From: Paenibacillus polygoni
GTDB lineage: Bacteria > Bacillota > Bacilli > Paenibacillales > Paenibacillaceae
Length of the DNA stretch: 64,000 nucleotides
Reading direction: 5' to 3'
Assembly: GCF_030263935.1 (NCBI RefSeq)
Contig: NZ_CP127162.1
Coordinates: 3,419,501 to 3,483,500, forward strand
Position 1 is the stretch's first letter. Each line of letters opens with the position of its first letter. Position numbers and translations under genes: made by a program. Of the stretch, positions 61,622-64,000 are shown piece by piece. The notes under the pieces are model-generated. The model had not been told where the DNA came from. It saw only the letters and a list, made by a program, of their open reading frames with translations, and ran no database searches.

Positions 61622-62071
61622 TTACGAAATATATCCCATGATTTGATTAATAAATGACTTACTGTTTTCTTCTGTTCGGCAAATCACAAGAATGGTATCA
61701 TCTCCGCTGATGGTTCCCATGATTTCCGGCCATTCAATGTTATCAAGAAGCGCTGCTACGGAATTTGCTGTACCGGGAAGGAACTTCATAACCACAAGAT
61801 TCGTCGTGTGATCGATACTGAGGAAGTTATCAACTAAAGCGCGTTTTAATTTTTGTCCCGGATTATATCTTTGATCTGTTGGTAAAGAGTATTTATACCT
61901 GCCATCTTCTGTAGGTACCTTGATAAGAAGAAGCTCCTTAATATCTCTTGAGACCGTAGCTTGGGTTACTTGATATCCAGACTTACGCAGTGCCTCCACC
62001 AGTTCATCCTGTGTTTCTATATCATTTTGACTGATAATTTCACGAATTTTTATATGTCGTTGCCCTTTCAT
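61622..62071 (-). CDS. argR: arginine repressor
   Basis: A 149-residue ArgR/AhrC regulator. N-terminal winged helix ([41 protein letters not shown]) and C-terminal arginine-binding, hexamer-forming domain ([32 protein letters not shown]). ATG at 62069-62071 after GGAGG. Position between tlyA and recN matches ahrC. Confidence 0.95.
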   Translation of the reverse strand: MKGQRHIKIREIISQNDIETQDELVEALRKSGYQVTQATVSRDIKELLLIKVPTEDGRYKYSLPTDQRYNPGQKLKRALVDNFLSIDHTTNLVVMKFLPGTANSVAALLDNIEWPEIMGTISGDDTILVICRTEENSKSFINQIMGYIS

Positions 62072-62108
62072 ACATGCCTCCAATTGTCGTGCTCATTATT
62101 ATTCCTGT

Positions 62109-62591
62109 TTACTCATCCCCTGGATCATACAAATAATCATCTTCATCCAGTAAGGTTATACGCTTAATTGTTTCCTCTTCTGTATCCACATAGAGCAGTC
62201 CATCACATGCTGGATAGAGCAAAAGATACAGGAGCATTCGATCTCTAACCCCTGATCCTGTCCATTCTACCTTCATGCGGCTCTTGGATATTTTAACAAT
62301 ATAAACCTCGTCTTCCTTTTCGGCTACATAATCAATAAATAATCTGCTGTAGAGCGTATTTTGATTCACCTGAAAAGAAAGCGGAACCTTTAATTTCCCC
62401 CCAATAACTTCGTATCCTTCTCTTTCTAAAATATAAAGAGCTGGATGTTCCTGAATTTCTTCGTTTAACAAAAGTTCAGGCATATGTTCAGGTGCAGGGT
62501 CTTGAAGCCATTTACGTACACCATATACTATCCAGATCAACACGATTAAACCAAAAAAAACGATAACCACTTTGTCATATTGGCCTTCCAT
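62109..62591 (-). CDS. hypothetical membrane-anchored protein
   Basis: A 160-residue protein with one N-terminal helix (VVIVFFGLIVLIWIVYGV) and a soluble part whose LYILEREGYEVIGGKLKVP, LFIDYVAEKEDEVYIVKISKSR layout recalls a degenerate restriction-endonuclease-like (PD-(D/E)xK) core: helix, strand, Asp, then a strand ending in Lys, but the middle acidic residue is missing. Acidic C-terminus (LDEDDYLYDPGDE). It lies between tlyA and argR. Function unknown. Confidence 0.65.
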   Translation of the reverse strand: MEGQYDKVVIVFFGLIVLIWIVYGVRKWLQDPAPEHMPELLLNEEIQEHPALYILEREGYEVIGGKLKVPLSFQVNQNTLYSRLFIDYVAEKEDEVYIVKISKSRMKVEWTGSGVRDRMLLYLLLYPACDGLLYVDTEEETIKRITLLDEDDYLYDPGDE

Positions 62592-62670
62592 GCAACCACC
62601 TCTACAGAAAATATTCGTGAACTTAGGTTCAATTTCCTGTATGGGGTAACCGGTTCGTATCCCTTATCAG

Positions 62671-62699
62671 TAAAAGAAACTCATCCGAAGATGAGTTTC
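62671..62699 (-). terminator. intrinsic terminator at the tlyA stop
   Basis: GAAACTCATC and GATGAGTTTC with a 4-base loop, followed by TTTTACTG on the minus strand; the upstream arm touches the tlyA stop codon. Confidence 0.82.
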
Positions 62700-63525
62700 A
62701 GGTAAACGTATTCGATGCTTGTTTCACCGTAGACTGTATCAAAGCATCTGTATCCATGGATGATTCTGTCCTCATCTCAGGAGGATTTAATCTCCAGTGA
62801 GCAAGAAACTCAATATTCCCTTCGCCTCCTGTTATTGGAGAGAAGGTGAGATCCTGGAGTTCAAGGCCAAGTTCCTTCCCATAGGCGATAATGGAATGCA
62901 GCACTTCTGCATGCACTTTAGGCTCTCGTATAACACCCGTTTTAGGAACCTTCTCACGACCAGCCTCAAACTGGGGCTTGATCAATGCAGCAATATCCGC
63001 TGGTTGTTTAAGCAGGTTCACAAGCGGAGGAAGAATGATTTTTAAAGATATAAAAGATACATCAATACTCGCCACATCCGGTACGGGGCCTGTGAGATCT
63101 TCAGGAGTTACATATCTGAAATTGGTTCTTTCCATGACCGTTACCCGGGGATCATTACGTAATGACCAATCCAGCTGATTATAACCTACATCAATTGCAT
63201 ACACATGAGCAGCGCCATGCTGCAATGCACAATCGGTGAATCCCCCAGTGGACGAACCAATATCGAGCATTGTTCTTCCTTCCATGTTCAGATGGAAATG
63301 TTTGATTGCTTTTTCCAGCTTCAAACCTCCGCGACCCACATAAGGATGAACTGCACCTTTTACCTTTATGACGGACTCCCTTGGAACTTTCATTCCTGGT
63401 TTCTCAATCCGCTCTTCATCAGCCAGAACAAGCCCGGCCATAATCGCGGCTTTTGCTTTTTCACGGCTTGCATAAAAACCTTGTTCTACTAATAATATAT
63501 CAATTCGTTCTTTAGGGACTGACAT
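62698..63525 (-). CDS. tlyA: TlyA-family rRNA 2'-O-methyltransferase
   Basis: A 275-residue protein with an N-terminal S4 domain (ERIDILLVEQGFYASREKAKAAI) and an FtsJ-like SAM domain (MLDIGSSTGGFTDCALQHGA, VASIDVSFISLKIILP, LIKPQFEAGREKV). Members methylate ribose of rRNA; the B. subtilis ortholog is yqxC. ATG at 63523-63525 after AGGAG. It lies between dxs and argR. Confidence 0.9.
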   Translation of the reverse strand: MSVPKERIDILLVEQGFYASREKAKAAIMAGLVLADEERIEKPGMKVPRESVIKVKGAVHPYVGRGGLKLEKAIKHFHLNMEGRTMLDIGSSTGGFTDCALQHGAAHVYAIDVGYNQLDWSLRNDPRVTVMERTNFRYVTPEDLTGPVPDVASIDVSFISLKIILPPLVNLLKQPADIAALIKPQFEAGREKVPKTGVIREPKVHAEVLHSIIAYGKELGLELQDLTFSPITGGEGNIEFLAHWRLNPPEMRTESSMDTDALIQSTVKQASNTFT

Positions 63526-63561
63526 GAGTTTCTCCTGTTCCAAAATATTTAAGTGATGGGC

Positions 63562-64000
63562 TCAGGAAGGCAGACTTGTCTTTGGAAGATCATAAGCATA
63601 TTGTAACTTCAGCTTGCGCATTTCCTCACACACGGATTCTGCCGTAAGACCGACCTCTTCCCGTTGTTCCTTCACACTGCCGTGTTCAACAAACAAATCT
63701 GGAATCCCCATAAGGTGAACCTTTGCTTCATACATTCCTTTTTCAGAGAAAAATTCAAGTATGCTGCTACCAAGGCTGCCTGCTTCACAAGCTTCTTCAA
63801 GTACAATCATCTTCGTATCATTCTGAGCCAGCTCCATTAAGAGCTCATGATCCAGTGGTTTGAAGAATCGGGCATTAATTACACTTACCTGCATGCCGTC
63901 GCGTTTCAGCATTTCCGCAGCTTCTTCCGCCACTTGAATCATAGGACCAGCGGAAATAATGCTATATTTCTCACCTTGTCTTACTGTCTCCCATGAACCA
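63562..64000 (-). CDS. dxs: 1-deoxy-D-xylulose-5-phosphate synthase (partial, C-terminus)
   Basis: The last 145 codons of a protein continuing past the right edge. The part upstream of the first Met reads GEKYSIISAGP, then MIQVAEEAAEMLKRDGMQVSVINARFFKPLD and IVLEEACEAGSLGSSILEFF, the transketolase C-terminal domain of DXS, first enzyme of the MEP isoprenoid pathway. Position next to tlyA/yqxC matches B. subtilis. Confidence 0.93.
   Translation of the reverse strand, partial: GSWETVRQGEKYSIISAGPMIQVAEEAAEMLKRDGMQVSVINARFFKPLDHELLMELAQNDTKMIVLEEACEAGSLGSSILEFFSEKGMYEAKVHLMGIPDLFVEHGSVKEQREEVGLTAESVCEEMRKLKLQYAYDLPKTSLPS

Overview
The window comes from a spore-forming, low-to-moderate-GC Firmicute. 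Gene order follows the Bacillus subtilis chromosome around spo0A, spoIIA, rib, res and cmk. Several details point to Paenibacillus or a close relative: bkd genes next to lipB, a zinc-ribbon ResB, spoVA split up, and many TTG starts. The genus is an inference from synteny and protein flavour. I saw no rRNA, tRNA, CRISPR, phage or insertion sequence. Most genes are on the minus strand, with short plus-strand islands (serA, an ECF sigma pair, mciZ, a Prli42-like peptide, a channel gene, tdk).

Layout. 1-5.9 kb: ypfD (partial), plsC, cmk, ypfB, ypfA, ypeB, a 49-residue zinc-ribbon gene, prsW and a mecA/ypbH adaptor. 6-7.6 kb: two poorly known small proteins and a CPBP protease. 7.8-9.9 kb: serA behind a Ser-type T-box. 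10.1-15.9 kb: resABCDE (cytochrome c maturation and redox two-component control). 16-22.2 kb: rluB, spmB, spmA, dacB, ytfJ, ytfI, scpB, scpA. 22.2-26.3 kb: ribDE-ribBA-ribH under an FMN riboswitch with a clear promoter and terminator. 26.3-29.1 kb: ppiB, a nucleoside deoxyribosyltransferase and lysA. 29.3-35 kb: spoVAF-AB-AA, sigF-spoIIAB-spoIIAA, dacF. 35.3-37.5 kb: ECF sigma and DUF4179 anti-sigma. 37.6-42 kb: nucleoside salvage (pdp, two purine nucleoside phosphorylases, deoB). 42-46.7 kb: xerD, yqzK, fur, spoIIM, endoQ, nudF. 46.8-48.4 kb: mciZ, M20 peptidase, Prli42-like peptide. 48.4-54.3 kb: lipB and the branched-chain 2-oxoacid dehydrogenase genes. 54.4-57.2 kb: an accessory-looking stretch (DUF2627, channel, coiled-coil protein, tdk, two zinc-knuckle proteins). 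57.3-64 kb: spo0A, spoIVB, recN, argR, unknown membrane protein, tlyA, dxs (partial).

The unifying theme is sporulation. Spo0A and sigma-F with their regulators are here, with readable promoters for sigma-H (spo0A, spoIIA), sigma-E (dacB, spoIIM) and sigma-G (spoVAA), plus 0A boxes. The most interesting departures from the reference families are: a purine nucleoside phosphorylase paralog whose base-recognition residues look like MTA phosphorylase; a XerD-like recombinase with Lys in place of the first catalytic Arg; a thymidine kinase whose P-loop lacks its last Gly; a channel-like protein with a TVGHP filter; a spoVA operon missing AC-AD-AE; ypeB without sleB; and unannotated-size genes for MciZ and Prli42-like peptides.
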